A stretch of 64,000 nucleotides of DNA from contig NC_083602.1 of NCBI RefSeq assembly GCF_029168945.1, forward strand, positions 682,001-746,000. The letters are read 5' to 3'. Both the position numbers and the translations under genes were made by a program. The notes beneath the pieces are model-generated. The model worked only from the letters and a program-made list of their open reading frames with translations, had not been told where the DNA came from and searched no databases. Position 1 is the first letter of the stretch, and each line of letters opens with the position of its first letter. The DNA is from Cannabis sativa (Eukaryota > Streptophyta > Magnoliopsida > Rosales > Cannabaceae). Shown piece after piece: positions 34,031-45,348 of the stretch.

Positions 34031-34306
34031 ATGAATCTATCAACACATAGATCGTTCACCATGTATAACCAAATGATAGAACAACCTAATCGACCTACCC
34101 AGTGGATGACTCCTATCTGTCCTCAACAACCTGGCGACAAACACTGGGGATATTACGTCATGAAATTAATTGAAATCTTCATGATCGTAGAAGATCCAAT
34201 ACAACTGTTGAACCGACATGATAGGTTCTCCACTCCGTACACTAATGGTGAGATAAATATTATGCGTGATCGGTTAATTCATTACGTGAAAGCAGAAGCG
34301 GAGTGA
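34031..34306 (+). pseudogene. Ulp1-like protease C-terminal fragment in CACTA element
   Basis: The open frame contains WMTPICPQQPGDKHWGYYVM, fitting the catalytic-Cys region of the Ulp1/C48 peptidase family (usual pattern CPQQxGSxxCGYYVM). Here the second Cys of that pattern is Trp (KHWGYY), so the catalytic residue appears lost. Ulp1-like genes are known passengers of plant CACTA and MULE elements. The upstream catalytic His/Asp part is absent. Confidence 0.65.
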
Positions 34307-34859
34307 CAATAGTTACCGTGTTAGTCAGTGTGTATACATCTAGATTTATCGTTACTACATAGATTTGTAAATGTATTTAGATTATTATAATTAGCGTTAA
34401 CTTAATTATAGATTTTTAAATATATTTAGATGATATTAGCATTAATTCAATTATTGTGACTATACAAAATTTTTTATATATTTAGACGATAATAGCGTTA
34501 GTTTAATTGTTGTGATTATGCAGATTTGTACAAAATTTAAAAATTAATGCATGAAAAAAATTACAGAAAATCTGTTTTTCCCTATTTTTCAAATGTAATG
34601 ACTGAAAAAAAAAAGAGCGTGTCGCTAAAAAAAATTAACAAAACGGAGCCAGACTATAAGGCACGGTTTAAAATTGTCGCATATACCAAGTTATAGGCGA
34701 CGGTTTTAAACCGTCGGGAAACTCACATTAGCGACGGTTTTGAACTGTTACTTATTCTGCTCGTTTTACAACGGTCGTATAGGCGACAGTTATAGAAACC
34801 GACGAGTATACTTTAAACGATTGTTTAAAAAGTCTACAAAACTCATTTTTGTAGTAGTG

Positions 34860-35424
34860 GCTACGTATAAGAGAAAAAAAAGGACAGACATGCAACAACA
34901 TAATGACATTTAATTGGAGAGATATAGACGATCGGAGAAGAAGTGGGCCAATTCTTAGGTATTTGATTTTTTTTTCACGTGTTTAAAATTTATGACGTTT
35001 TTACTAGGGTTGGACCTGAGTTGAAATGAGTGATAGGTAATCAAATTTTGGAATTATTTCATAAATACATAAAAATAGCAAAAAAAAATTTCAAAAATAC
35101 GGATTCACAAAATTTTAAATATTTTTACGATTTTTTTGATTTTATTTGCAGAAAATACGATATTTTTGTGTTGTACTCTTGTTAATTTGTTGTTTATTTT
35201 TTGTTAACTATATGTTATTTTTTGTTGTTCTTTTGATGTTATTTATATGTTATTTTTATATATTTTTTCTTGTTATTTCCGTGTTGTTTCTATGAAAAAT
35301 TCTAAAAATGTAATTTTTTTACAAAAAATAATATCTTATGTATTTATTCTTAAAAATATAGTGAGATTGTCACTAAGAGTAATTATTTTTTAAACTAATT
35401 TTATAGTGTCGCTTACATAATATA

Positions 35425-35456
<32 letters not shown>

Positions 35457-36379
35457 AATATATATTCATCTACACAAACAAACAACATATAAAAAGACTA
35501 TAGCTACATGTAACAAACACACGTAATATTCACTTAATTATTAACATATTGGGTTAATTCAGATCAGATTAATATTATTATTACTTGATATAAATTAGTA
35601 TCATTTTCAGCTGCTTATTATCTATTTAATATTTATTTGTTTATTTATCTATATAACAAGGGATATATTCTACTTTATAGTTTATAATTTTAACTAATAA
35701 TAATATTTTTGAAAAAAATATTAATTTTGGTATACTCTTCTTCTTCCTATTATCATCCACAAATTATTTTGCTTTTACTAATTTTGTTTTTTGTTGGTTA
35801 ATTTGAGAATTAGCAACAAATTAATGAAGTTACTTTGTTTTTACTAAATATTAACAAAATATAAACTCTTAAGAATAGAAATTTATGTTTGTCAATACAA
35901 ATAATATATATTTATCACCCACTAAATAAAATTTGTTAGTCGTGACTATCTATAATTAATGAATATAGCTAGGTCTAAGCTTGTGGGAATGATATTCTTT
36001 CTTTTTATATCTATATACATAAAATAATAAGCTTATATAATTTCCTTTTTATAAAGCTATATATATAGGTATGAGATTATGTATATTTGGATAAATTAAT
36101 GTATAATTTTGTAATCAATTCTAAATGTGTGAAGGTTTTAATGGGTTGTGTTGAGTTCTCCATTAATACAAAAATGGTAATTAATTAATTAATGTGATAA
36201 TAAAAACAGAAGGAATTGATGGCGTCAAATATAAGAATGAACACATTTTTGAATAAATATTAATTAATTAATCATGTTTAATATTGGACTATCACTTATA
36301 ATTACGTATGTCTATACATTTTGTAACCAATTCTAAATCCATTAATTTGTTGAGTTATTAGGTTTTAATAAAATCTTAA
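34860..36379. other. Spacer between CACTA B and RING gene 2
   Basis: Contains an inverted relative of the MITE-like insert of 9,575-9,930 at about 35,040-35,350 and a TA-rich tract at 35,410-35,465. From about 35,800 it is the inverted homologue of the upstream regions of the other two RING copies (GAGAATTAGCAACAAATTAATG matches 63,960-64,000). Confidence 0.5.
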
Positions 36380-36390
36380 TATAAATATAT
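36380..36390 (+). promoter_or_regulatory. TATA box of RING gene 2
   Basis: TATAAATATAT about 120 bp upstream of the 5' UTR donor. A start of transcription near 36,412-36,420 is inferred from usual spacing. Confidence 0.6.
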
Positions 36391-36414
36391 CTTCATTTGC
36401 ATCAATTATTATTC

Positions 36415-36801
36415 CCTCAAAGTAAAATTCAACAAATAAATCACTCTCAACTCCTAATAATTCTCCTCCAACACCATTTCTTGATCCCTAGCTCTTCACC
36501 AAACCAGCTGGTACGTATTATTATATATATACATGCATAGACACAATTACAAAGGATGATCAAAACAATTAATTAATACATCTAAAACTGCTACATGTGC
36601 TTCTGTGCTTTTGGGTTTGTAAATTGTTTCTAATTTTTCTCATAATATTATGAAATTAATTAATTATATATATAACTACTGCATGCATGCATGCCTTATA
36701 TCTATATTTATATGTACATGCAATATTATGTATATACATTTAATAAGCACACATAATTATATTCACGTACTTTATTAATATATTGGGTTAATTCACATCA
36801 G

Positions 36802-36873
<72 letters not shown>

Positions 36874-37138
36874 ATCATTTTCATCTGCTTATTATCTATT
36901 TAATTTCAATTTTTGTCAAAGTGAGGTTATTTTGTCTTTAGTGATGCTGTTATTAAAATATGCATTTTTGGCACTATAAATTTCATTTTTATTATATATT
37001 TATATATATAAATGTATAAGTGGTGAAGGAAAATTTAATTGTTCAATGAGTAAATTTTTTCCCTTTAAATTGTTTGTGTATTTTCTTATTCTTTTTTATA
37101 TTCATACTAATTACTATTTATGTTTTTTTTTTGCAGCA
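36415..37138 (+). promoter_or_regulatory. 5' UTR exon and UTR intron of RING gene 2
   Basis: The UTR exon ends with CACCAAACCAGCTG at 36,510. The intron is 36,511 (GTACGT) to 37,136 (TTTTTTTTGCAG), leaving only CA before the ATG. The structure is the same in the unit-A and unit-C copies. The intron contains an ATT microsatellite. Confidence 0.65.
36802..36872. repeat. (ATT)n microsatellite
   Basis: About 23 uninterrupted ATT units within the 5' UTR intron of RING gene 2. The other two RING introns have only short AAT/ATT runs at the matching place. Confidence 0.95.
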
Positions 37139-37648
37139 ATGACACTTATTTTTTACTTTGTTCTCTGTATAGTACTTCCTCATGTACTAGCTGAACATAA
37201 CTATGATGACTATTATCTGAATCAAAACACTGAAGTTTTGCTCATGCTTCTTTTAATTGGGGTATTTTTCTTAATTTTGATAATTAAATGCATTCATACT
37301 GTATATAGTGCTAATTTTCATGGCGACGAAGAAAATCCATCCGTGCAATTAACTATGCAAAATGTACCAGAAGATAATGCAACGGCCGTAAATTATTTAC
37401 CAGCACAAAATACACCTGAAGAAATTGTACCAGTACTTACTATAGAGGCATTTCCCGAAGACAAGTATCCATGTGGAGACAATACAACATCTGAAGGAGA
37501 AGAATGCCCAATATGCTTAGAAGTATACGAAGAGGGAGCGACCGTAAGAAAGTTTCCTTGCGGTCATATATTTCACCCTGAGTGCATGCAAGATATATTA
37601 AATAGTAGACTTAAGAAGTGTCCTAATTGTAGATTTATGTTTGCTTAA
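37139..37648 (+). CDS. Membrane-anchored RING-H2 protein (intact, probable E3 ligase)
   Basis: A single coding exon of 169 residues. Residues 1-18 (MTLIFYFVLCIVLPHVLA) look like a signal peptide. A membrane helix spans about 33-56 (LLMLLLIGVFFLILIIK), followed by an acidic, Pro/Asn-rich linker (68-100) and a C-terminal RING at 123-164 with ligands C123, C126, C141, H143, H146, C149, C161 and C164 (C3H2C3, RING-H2). ATL-type plant E3 ligases share the layout membrane helix then RING-H2, but the tryptophan after the sixth ligand that contacts the E2 in canonical ATLs is missing here (HPECMQDILNSRLKKCPNC), so it is at best ATL-like. The start follows the UTR-intron acceptor by two bases. An upstream in-frame ATG at 37,046 lies inside the intron and is rejected. 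It is the only intact member of the three copies and lies inverted relative to them. Confidence 0.88.
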   Translation: MTLIFYFVLCIVLPHVLAEHNYDDYYLNQNTEVLLMLLLIGVFFLILIIKCIHTVYSANFHGDEENPSVQLTMQNVPEDNATAVNYLPAQNTPEEIVPVLTIEAFPEDKYPCGDNTTSEGEECPICLEVYEEGATVRKFPCGHIFHPECMQDILNSRLKKCPNCRFMFA

Positions 37649-38030
37649 TTAGTACTTATTTTATTTTAGTTTTTAAAATAAATGTAATTTGGTTGAAATT
37701 AATTATTTAATAGTGTATGACTTTTTTCTTCCTAATAGTATAATTAATTATTTTAGGTTTTTTTAAGTTTTTGATTATGTATGCTTTAAACAATTATCTT
37801 ATTTTTGTTTTAGTTTTATTTTAATTTATTAATTGGTTTTACTTTAATTAGTTAGGTGAAAAAAATAATTAAGACAATACACGTGTTTTTAATAGTAACT
37901 CTGTTAATGGGTACTAATGAACAAGAGAATCTAAACTATTGTAAAGTGGGGTTTTGACTTTTGAGTTTTAATACAATAATTTTTAGAAATTGGGTACTTA
38001 TTAACAATAAAATGAACAAAATTAATATTT
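37649..38030. other. 3' flank of RING gene 2
   Basis: AT-rich, with a possible polyadenylation signal AAATAAATG near 37,676. No other gene is seen. Confidence 0.5.
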
Positions 38031-38460
38031 ATGTGTAAGTGGTTTGACACTAATGGGAGTAGAATGGATAATGATGGTGACTAGCATGTGCGTCAACCGA
38101 GAGTGGTACCAAAATGAATCGTTCATACTTGCATCTCAAGCAAAATTGATATATTACATTCCTGATCTTCAGAATGGTAAAGACTGGCTGATTGTGAACG
38201 AGTACATCCCGCGAAATGTCTGGGACTTCCCGGACACTGATGGGGAGACACCCTTTATACAGGAAAACAATTCAGCTGAAACCGACTTAATTGTTCAACT
38301 TCCACAATCGGATGATGTTGACTATGTTCGCCATGATGTGGACCAAACTGAAGTTGCAAACATCCATCGTGTGAATTCAGAGCCTCAACAGTTAGATGAT
38401 TTCATTATCGACGATGACACCGAGGGTCTAAATGACCAAGACGATAACTACTTAGAATAA
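38031..38460 (+). pseudogene. TNP2 transposase C-terminal end (DUF4216-like)
   Basis: The reading starts as KWFDTNGSRMDNDGD near 38,038 and continues in a second frame as VNREWYQNESFILASQAKLI, YIPDLQNGKDWLIV and IPRNVWDFPD, then an acidic tail. This is the usual end of plant TNP2 proteins. A frameshift lies near 38,075. Confidence 0.7.
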
Positions 38461-38599
38461 GAGAGTGACAGTGATGATAATGTTGTATATGTAACTGATG
38501 ATGATGATGATGAATTGTAATTGTAACAGTGTTTTAATAGGAATAAAAATTCAATAAGTTCTTATTTAATATGTTTTGAATATGGTTGTTTATTTTAAA

Positions 38600-39320
38600 T
38601 AATAAAATATGTGTTGTATACGTAGTATGTTTACCCCAGGTGGCAGCATTTCGAAAGAAAAAGGGGTCAGAGGTAAATACAAAGGAAAAAATGTTGAAGA
38701 AGCGCTCTCCAAAACACCAGCTGCCAAACTACACATTGAATTGCATGAAGAGACGGGCACCCCAGTCGGCAAAAACGGAAAAGAGTTCAACAATATGTGT
38801 AAATGGATGTCTCGCATGTCCATCCCCATGAATAAATTCAAATGGGAAGATGTTTCTAGAGCTAAAATTAATGTATTGTGGGACAAACTTTAGGTATTTC
38901 ATAATTTATTTTTTAATTTTTACTTTACTATATTCTTCTTAAATTTCTAATTAATGTATTAATGTGAATGTGTAACTTTTTTGCAAACAAAGTTTGTCCT
39001 CCCACAAGATAACTCTACGTTCGTAGACTATGGTGAGTACGAGATGTCAAAGAATTTACGTGACTGGCGATCTGACTGTAAGAAAAAATGGATACAAAAT
39101 ATTGAGGAGCTTGGACAGGAGAGGGCAAACATGTTACCTCCTGACGGAGTAACTCAGAAGGTGTGGAGCGATTGCATTGCTTAGTGGAGCACAGACAAAC
39201 AAAAGGTACTTAATAAAAATTTTAATTGTAGTAAAGCTTCATGTTATATAGTCAATAATACATAATTAATTGTTAGAAAAATTATTAATTTCAGGCAAGA
39301 GCAGCAAAAAAATAAAGAAA
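38600..39320 (+). pseudogene. CACTA second-protein gene, 5' and middle part
   Basis: 38,624-38,893 encodes a basic stretch (MFTPGGSISKEKGVRGKYKG) and SRAKINVLWDKL. After an AT-rich intron-like stretch, 38,984-39,181 gives FVLPQDNSTFVDYGEYEMSK and NLRDWRSDCKKKW, typical of the plant En/Spm-type transposase protein, ending at a stop (SDCIA then TAG). Stops in both copies show it is not translated as one protein. Confidence 0.6.
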
Positions 39321-40260
39321 GTCAGGGTAAGATGAAACTTCAAGGAGGCTGGGGATCAAAGTCTATCGATTTAATTTTTTTTGTAAAAATACAATAATAA
39401 TATTTTTTTTTTACTTAAAAACTAGGCTACCCCGACACAAGAGAAGTTCCAACTGTGGTGGAAACTTTTCAAAAGTTTCACCATAAAGGCAACAATTGCC
39501 GCAATGAATACGCGCAACAAGCTTACGTAAGTTTACATTTATATTGATTTCTATTTATTTCTTTCAATTTATTTTGTATTAAAATTAACCATTTAATTTA
39601 TTTGTTTGTTTTAGGAGCAAATAGTTGAAATAGCTGCAACTCAACCTGCGCCCACAGAGGATCAGCCTGATGAGACTGCCGTAGATCCCACAAAATACCC
39701 CCGAGACTTGCCTGTTATGACGCAAGTACTCGGGGGAGCAATCTCGACAACTAAGAGGCTTTGGCCATCTCCCGAGACTGAAGGCAGTTGGGGCCAAAAG
39801 AGCACCTGCCATGAATTCTTCGGCCCCATGGATCTTCCACCATTCCCCGCTGCTCCTGGTATTGGATCATCATCACTTGCTCCTGGTGCTGGATCGTCAT
39901 CGCATCCTTCCGAGACTCAGATAAACAATGACGATGACATTACTCGTCTATATAATATTACATATTTTATATACCAATTGGAACTTCACTTTTTTTTTCC
40001 AATCGAACATCTTTTAATATTTTGTTTATTTGCATTACTTACTAATTTTAGTACAACACTTTTGCTATATTAGTTTGATTATAAAAATTCCTAATTATCA
40101 ATGTAAATTATGTTTGTATTTTTTAATATAAATATAATATAATTAATTTATTATTATAATTATAATTATTATAATTAATTTATTATTTTAAATAAATATT
40201 TGATCGACGCATTACTGTGTCGGCAAAACTTAACACTAAAAGGTTCACGCCTTTTCTTAG
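38894..40260 (+). repeat. Tandem duplication, unit 1 (1,367 bp)
   Basis: Begins GTATTTCATAATTTATTTTT and runs to ...GCCTTTTCTTAG. The following unit (40,261-41,609) starts with the same sequence and differs at only a small number of positions I noticed, plus an indel of about 18 bp near 40,190-40,210. It includes the second-protein middle and 3' exons and part of the subterminal region. Confidence 0.93.
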
Positions 40261-41609
40261 GTATTTCATAATTTATTTTTTAATTTTTACTTTACTATAT
40301 TCTTCTTAAATTTCTAATTAATGTATTAATGTAAATGTGTAACTTTTTTGCAAACAAAGTTTGTCCTCCCACAAGCTAACTCTACGTTCGTAGACTATGG
40401 TGAGTACGAGATGTCAAAGAATTTACGTGACTGGCGATCTGATTGTAAGAAAAAATGGATACAAAATATTGAGGAGCTTGGACAGGAGAGGGCAAACATG
40501 TTACCTCCTGACGGAGTAACTCAGAAGGTGTGGAGTGATTGCATTGCTTAGTGGAGCACAGACAAACAAAAGGTACTTAATAAAAATTTTAATTGTAGTA
40601 AAGCTTCATGTTATATAGTCAATAATAAATAATTAATTGTTAGAAAAATTATTAATTTCAGGCAAGAGCAGCAAAAAAATAAAGAAAGTCAGGGTAAGAT
40701 GAAACTTCAAGGAGGCTGGGGATCAAAGTCTATCGATTTAATTTTTTTTTTGTAAAAATACAATAATAATATTTTTTTTTACTTAAAAACTAGGCTACCC
40801 CGACACAAGAGAAGTTCCAACTGTGGTGGAAACTTTTCAAAAGTTTCACCATAAAGGCAACAATTGCCGCAATGAATACGCGCAACAAGCTTACGTAAGT
40901 TTACATTTATATTGATTTCTATTTATTTCTTTCAATTTATTTTGTATTAAAATTAACCATTTAATTTATTTGTTTGTTTTAGGAGCAAATAGTTGAAATA
41001 ACTGCAACTCAACCTGCGCCCACAGAGGATCAGCCTGATGAGACTGCCGTAGATCCCACAAAATACCCCCGAGACTTGCCTGTTATGACGCAAGTACTCG
41101 GGGGAGCAATCTCGACAACTAAGAGGCTTTGGCCATCTCCCGAGACTGAAGGCAGTTGGGGCCAAAAGAGCACCTGCCATGAATTCTTCGGCCCCATGGA
41201 TCTTCCACCATTCCCCGCTGCTCCTGGTGTTGGATCATCATCGCTTGCTCCTGGTGCTGGATCGTCATCGCATCCTTCCGAGACTCAGAGAAACAATGAC
41301 GATGACATTACTCGTCTATATAATATTACATATTTTATATACCAATTGGAACTTCACTTTTTTTTTTCCAATCGAACATCGTTTAATATTTTGTTTATTT
41401 GCATTACTTACTAATTTTAGTACAACACTTTTGCTATATTATTTTGATTGTAAAAATTCCTAATTATCAATGTAAATTATGTTTGTATTTTTTAATATAA
41501 ATATAATATAATTAATTTATTATTATAATTATAATTATTACAATTAATTTATTATTTTAATTACTGTGTCGGCAAAATTTAACACTAAAAGGTTCACGCC
41601 TTTTCTTAG
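40261..41609 (+). repeat. Tandem duplication, unit 2 (1,349 bp)
   Basis: Near-identical copy of 38,894-40,260 in direct orientation. The shared junction sequence is TTAG at both ends. Examples of differences are GATAAC/GCTAAC near 39,009/40,375 and ATAAACAATG/AGAAACAATG near 39,920/41,288. Confidence 0.93.
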
Positions 41610-41687
41610 ATTAGCGCGAATAGTTTTACCGGTGCACCTATTGCGCCGGTAAAACTATTCGCGCTAATCTGAGAAAAGGCGCGAACC
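41591..41687. repeat. Long palindrome in CACTA subterminal region
   Basis: Arms 41,591-41,632 and 41,646-41,687 are 42 bp each with two mismatches, separated by a 13-base loop. The arms read GGTTCACGCCTTTTCTTAGA... against the complement. A diverged version occurs at about 43,530-43,625. Confidence 0.92.
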
Positions 41688-41975
41688 TTTTACCGTCGCA
41701 TTAATGCGCCGACAAAAATATCTCAAAGCAGGTTCAAAGCAGATAAGGGTATCTATTTAGGCTGACGTTTAAGTTGTGTCGGCGCAATTTTTTGCTGGTA
41801 AAACAAGGTTTTACTGGCGCATTTCACCTGTGCGACGGTAAAAACTCCTTTACCGACCAAGATTCGCTGACCTATTTTGTTGGCGTATAATTGCGCCGGC
41901 AAAGCTTTGCCGGGGCATTTAGTTTGCTTTTGTCGACGTATTTTTGTGCCGGCAAAAGTAGGTTTTCTTGTAGTG

Positions 41976-43168
41976 ACCCTCCCTAAAACTCATGATGCTG
42001 CTGGAAGAAGCATCAAGAGTTTGCCTAAAAGAAAATAAAAACGAGAAATCGTATGTGACTTAGTAAAAAAGTCAGCAAGCTGCAACGATGAAAGAACAAA
42101 AGGCAAAGTAATGGTGCTCACTTTCAAATGGTGATGAGTAAAATAACAAACAATCTCAATATGCTTGGTGTGTTCGTGAAAAACTGACTTGGGAGCATCT
42201 AAATGGCACTTTGGTTGTCACAATACATAGGAGTAGGACAAGAGTCAATAACACCCATATTTGTAAGTAACCATCTCAACCAAACAATCTCTTTAGTAGT
42301 AGATGCCATGGCACGATACTGAACTTCCGTAGAAGATTGAGAAACAACAAACTATATCTTGCTCTTCTAAGAAATAAGAAAATCTCCTAAGAAGATACAG
42401 AAAATTGCTGTAGATTTTCAGACTGTGGGATCACGACCATGATCAACATCACAATAAGCTCGCAACTTAAGAGGAGAGGTGGAAGGTAGTAGTAGGCTCT
42501 GAAAGATGGCACCCCGAAGATACTTTAGAATGCGAAGAACATCAGCCCAGTGAACAGTAGTAGGAGAAGCAACAAACTGACTAACAATATGAACAGCATA
42601 TGCAATGTCTGGATGAGTAATAGTGAGATAAACCAAATTGCCAACGATGGTGCGATACAAAGTAGGATCTTCCAAAGGAGAGCCATCAGAAGGAGAATAT
42701 TGAACATTCAACTTAGAGGGATTGTCCACAACTCTAGTATCAGTAAGATGAGCACGCTTAATAATGTCAGTAGTGTAATTAGATTGAGAAAGAAGATAAC
42801 CTTTTGGAGAATGGACAATTTTAATACCAAAAAAATAGCACAGAGAACCCAAATCCTTCATCTCAAATTGAGAAGCTAAGTCTGACTTTAACACTCTAAT
42901 TCCTTGTCAATCATCTCCTATAATAATCATATCATCGACATAGAAAGAAAGCTGAATATGACTTGCAGATGTGAACTTTACAAATAAAGTTGAATCATAA
43001 TAACTTGACACAAAACCAAGAAACAAAAATAACAGTAGAGAACTTTTAAAACTATGCTTGGGGGCCTTTTTAAGACCATACAAAGCATTTTCTAGCTTGC
43101 AAACCACTCTTTGCTTATGAGGAGCACCAGGAGGAGGAACCATGTAGACCTGCTCATGTAAGTCGCCT
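41976..43168 (-). pseudogene. Copia remnant: RT C-terminus and RNase H (3' part)
   Basis: Minus strand. 43,168-42,907 is reverse transcriptase (EQVYMVPPPGAPHKQRVVCK, ALYGLKKAPKHSF, FYVDDMIIIGDD). 42,894-42,418 is the RT connection region ([37 protein letters not shown]). 42,417-42,000 is RNase H (QSSTEVQYRAMASTTKEIVW, MYCDNQSAI). Stops and frameshifts throughout. The RT is separated from its N-terminal part by the CACTA fragment 43,169-43,882. Confidence 0.8.
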
Positions 43169-43882
43169 ACTCCTGGTGCTAGATCGTCATCGCATCCTCC
43201 CAAGACTTAGAGAAACAACGACGATGACATTACTCGCTTATAGATCATTAGATATTTTATATACCAATTAGAACTTCACTTTTTTTTCCGATTCGAACAT
43301 CTTTTAATGTTTTGTTTATATACTAATTTTAGTACAACATAATATAGTTAATGTTTGTTTATCTTTTAATGTAAATTATGTTTGTTTTTTTCTTAATATA
43401 AAATATAATATAATTAATTTAGGGTTTATAATATAAAATATAATATAATTAATTATTTATAATTAATTAATTTATTTTTTAAAAAAAAAAATTAGTTTCG
43501 CCGGCGCAGCAAAACTTAACATTAAAAGGTTCGCGCCATTTCTCAAATTGGCGTGAATAGTTTTGCCGGTGCAACTATAGTGCCAGCGAAACTTTTCGCA
43601 CCAATCTGAGAAATAGTGCGAACCTTTTTACCGGCGCATTAATTATTGCACCGGCAAAAAAATATCAAAGTAGGTTCAGAGCGGATAAGGGTATCCTTTT
43701 ACACCGACGTTTAACTTTTGTCAGCGCATTTCACTTATGCGCCGGTAAAAAGTCCTTTACCGACTAAGATTTGCTGACATCTTTTGCCGGCGTAGTATTG
43801 CACTGGCAAAGCTTTGCCAACGCATTTAGTGTACTTTCTCCAACGCAAAAATGCCCCGGCAAAAACAGTTTTTCTTGTAGTG
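43169..43882 (+). mobile_element. Truncated CACTA right end inserted in the Copia remnant
   Basis: Starts within the Ser/Pro/Gly-coding part (TCCTGGTGCTAGATCGTCATC) and ends with the terminus GTTTTTCTTGTAGTG at 43,882. Homologous to about 41,220-41,975 but clearly more diverged. Compared with unit A (about 98-155), about 60 bp of Copia sequence is missing at the junction. Confidence 0.8.
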
Positions 43883-45240
43883 CGATTGTATGTCACTGCT
43901 ATAAGAGTGGGAATGGTAGTTATTTTTGCAACTGGAGTAAAAGTCTACTCAAAGTCCATACCATACTGTTGTGAAAATCCTTTAGCCACTAATCGAGCCT
44001 TGTACCGTTCAATGGACCCATTAGACTTGATCTTGAGTTTATACACCCAACGAGAACCAATAGCATGTTTACCAAAAGAGAAAAGTATCAAATCCCAAGT
44101 ATAAGTCCTTTGCAAAGCATAGAGTTTCTCATTCATAGCACGTTGCGAAAGGGGTTAATAACTACCTCTCTATAGGACAAAGGCTCAGAATGACAATGAA
44201 TAAATGCCAAAAACAAAGTAAAAGTAGCAGAATAAGAAGAGTATGTAAAATTTGGTTAGCGAGTAGACTTCAGAATGCATTGACGATAGTGGTGAGAAGG
44301 GTCCACAATCTCAGGAGGATCGGGAATAGCTGCAGGTGGAGGGGGGGGAGCGTTTTCAGGTTGTGAAGAACCAATATCTAATGGAGGATAAATTTCAAGT
44401 TGCAAAGTGCTAGTATCTAATGGAGGAGCAATTTGAGGTTGCGAAGTACTAATATTTAATTCTTGAGACCTATCAACAGGACACATGCGAGAGTAATGAA
44501 GAGGAAAAAGAACTATAGAATTAGTGGATGATTCAGACTCAGACTCAGAGAATGGGTCAATGTGAATAAGATCTGATTTTATCAAATTATGAGGATTACT
44601 AGGAATAGAAAAGAAAGGTAACCCTCAAGAAAAACTACATGACGAGATACATACAATTTTTTAGAAACTGGATCAAAACAACGGTTACCCTTTTTCCCTT
44701 CCCCATAACCGAGAAACATACAAAGAGCAGAGCTTGACGACAACTTTGTACGCCCTACACTAGAAAGAAGCACAAAACCAGTAGAACCAAAGACTCTTAA
44801 AGAAGAATAGTCAGAAATACAACTATATAGTTTCTCAAAAGGAGACAAACCCAAAATGACAAAAGACAGAATCATTTAATTAGGTGAATTGCAGTTAGAA
44901 CTGCCTCCCCCCAAAACAAACTAGGAGCAGAAGATGACAACAAAAGATAACGAGCAGTTTTAACAATGTGTCTATGCTTTCTTTCAACCACACTATTTTG
45001 TTCAGGTGTATCAGTACAAGAAGTTTGATACATAGTGCCATCTAAGGCGAGTGAATCGACAAATTTATTCAAAGTATACTCACCACCTTGGTCACATCTA
45101 AAACATTTAGTAACATCACCATATTGAGTTTTGACATAAGCTCAAAAACGATCATAAATACTATAAAAGTCATAACGATGTTTTAAAAGAAAAATCCAAC
45201 AAAAACGAGTGTGGTCATCAATAAAGAAAATATAATATCG
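43883..45240 (-). pseudogene. Copia remnant: integrase to RT start (5' part), unit C
   Basis: Minus strand. 45,072-44,872 is the integrase core end (TPEQNSVVERKHRHIVKTAR, APSLFWGEAVLTAIHLI). 44,875-44,582 is the integrase C-terminal part (ALCMFLGYGEGKKGNRCFD, SKKLYVSRHVVF). 44,585-44,256 is the Ser/Pro-rich linker. 44,136-43,945 is the start of RT ([37 protein letters not shown]). It is paralogous to 1-1,338. Confidence 0.8.
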
Positions 45241-45348
45241 AGAACCCCCTTTTCTAACTTATCTCATCTAATTATTTAAATACCAAATTTATTTTAATAA
45301 TTATAAATAACTAGCTATCAAAAAAAACACAATTTAAATATATCTATT
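45241..45348 (-). repeat. Old LTR fragment, left piece (unit C)
   Basis: Inverted match to the inner part of the 28,663 family LTR (near 29,820-29,880). Ends with the CTATT target site of Copia element 2. It continues at 50,891. Confidence 0.55.

Larger units (their letters stand above)
31727..34859 (+). mobile_element. CACTA (En/Spm) element, unit B, right part
   Basis: Plus-oriented. The right terminus at 34,859 reads CTCATTTTTGTAGTAGTG (inverted: CACTACTACAAAAATGAG). It is preceded by subterminal repeats around GGCGACGGTTTTAAACCGTCG (34,690-34,830). Coding remnants of TNP2 and an Ulp1-like C-terminus precede it. No left terminus was found, so the element is probably truncated on the left. 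Confidence 0.75.
38031..41975 (+). mobile_element. CACTA element with internal tandem duplication (left-truncated)
   Basis: Plus-oriented. The right terminus is at 41,975 (GGTTTTCTTGTAGTG, inverted CACTACAAGAAAACC). The last 380 bp are full of GCGCCGGTAAAA/TTTTACCGGCGC-type subterminal repeats and a 42-bp-arm palindrome. Coding remnants are the TNP2 C-terminus and a second-protein gene whose 3' part is duplicated in tandem. No left CACTA end is visible near 38,030, so the left part is missing. It abuts the 3' end of a Copia remnant. Confidence 0.75.

Noticed and set aside
37046..37138. N-terminal extension of RING gene 2 from an upstream ATG
   Set aside because: It lies in the UTR intron: a T-rich tract and TTGCAG directly precede the conserved ATG at 37,139, and the other copies share this splice structure.
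39585..41180. Two identical minus-strand frames beginning MAGALLAPTAFSLGRW
   Set aside because: They are antisense to the CACTA second-protein exons; their conservation follows only from the recent tandem duplication.
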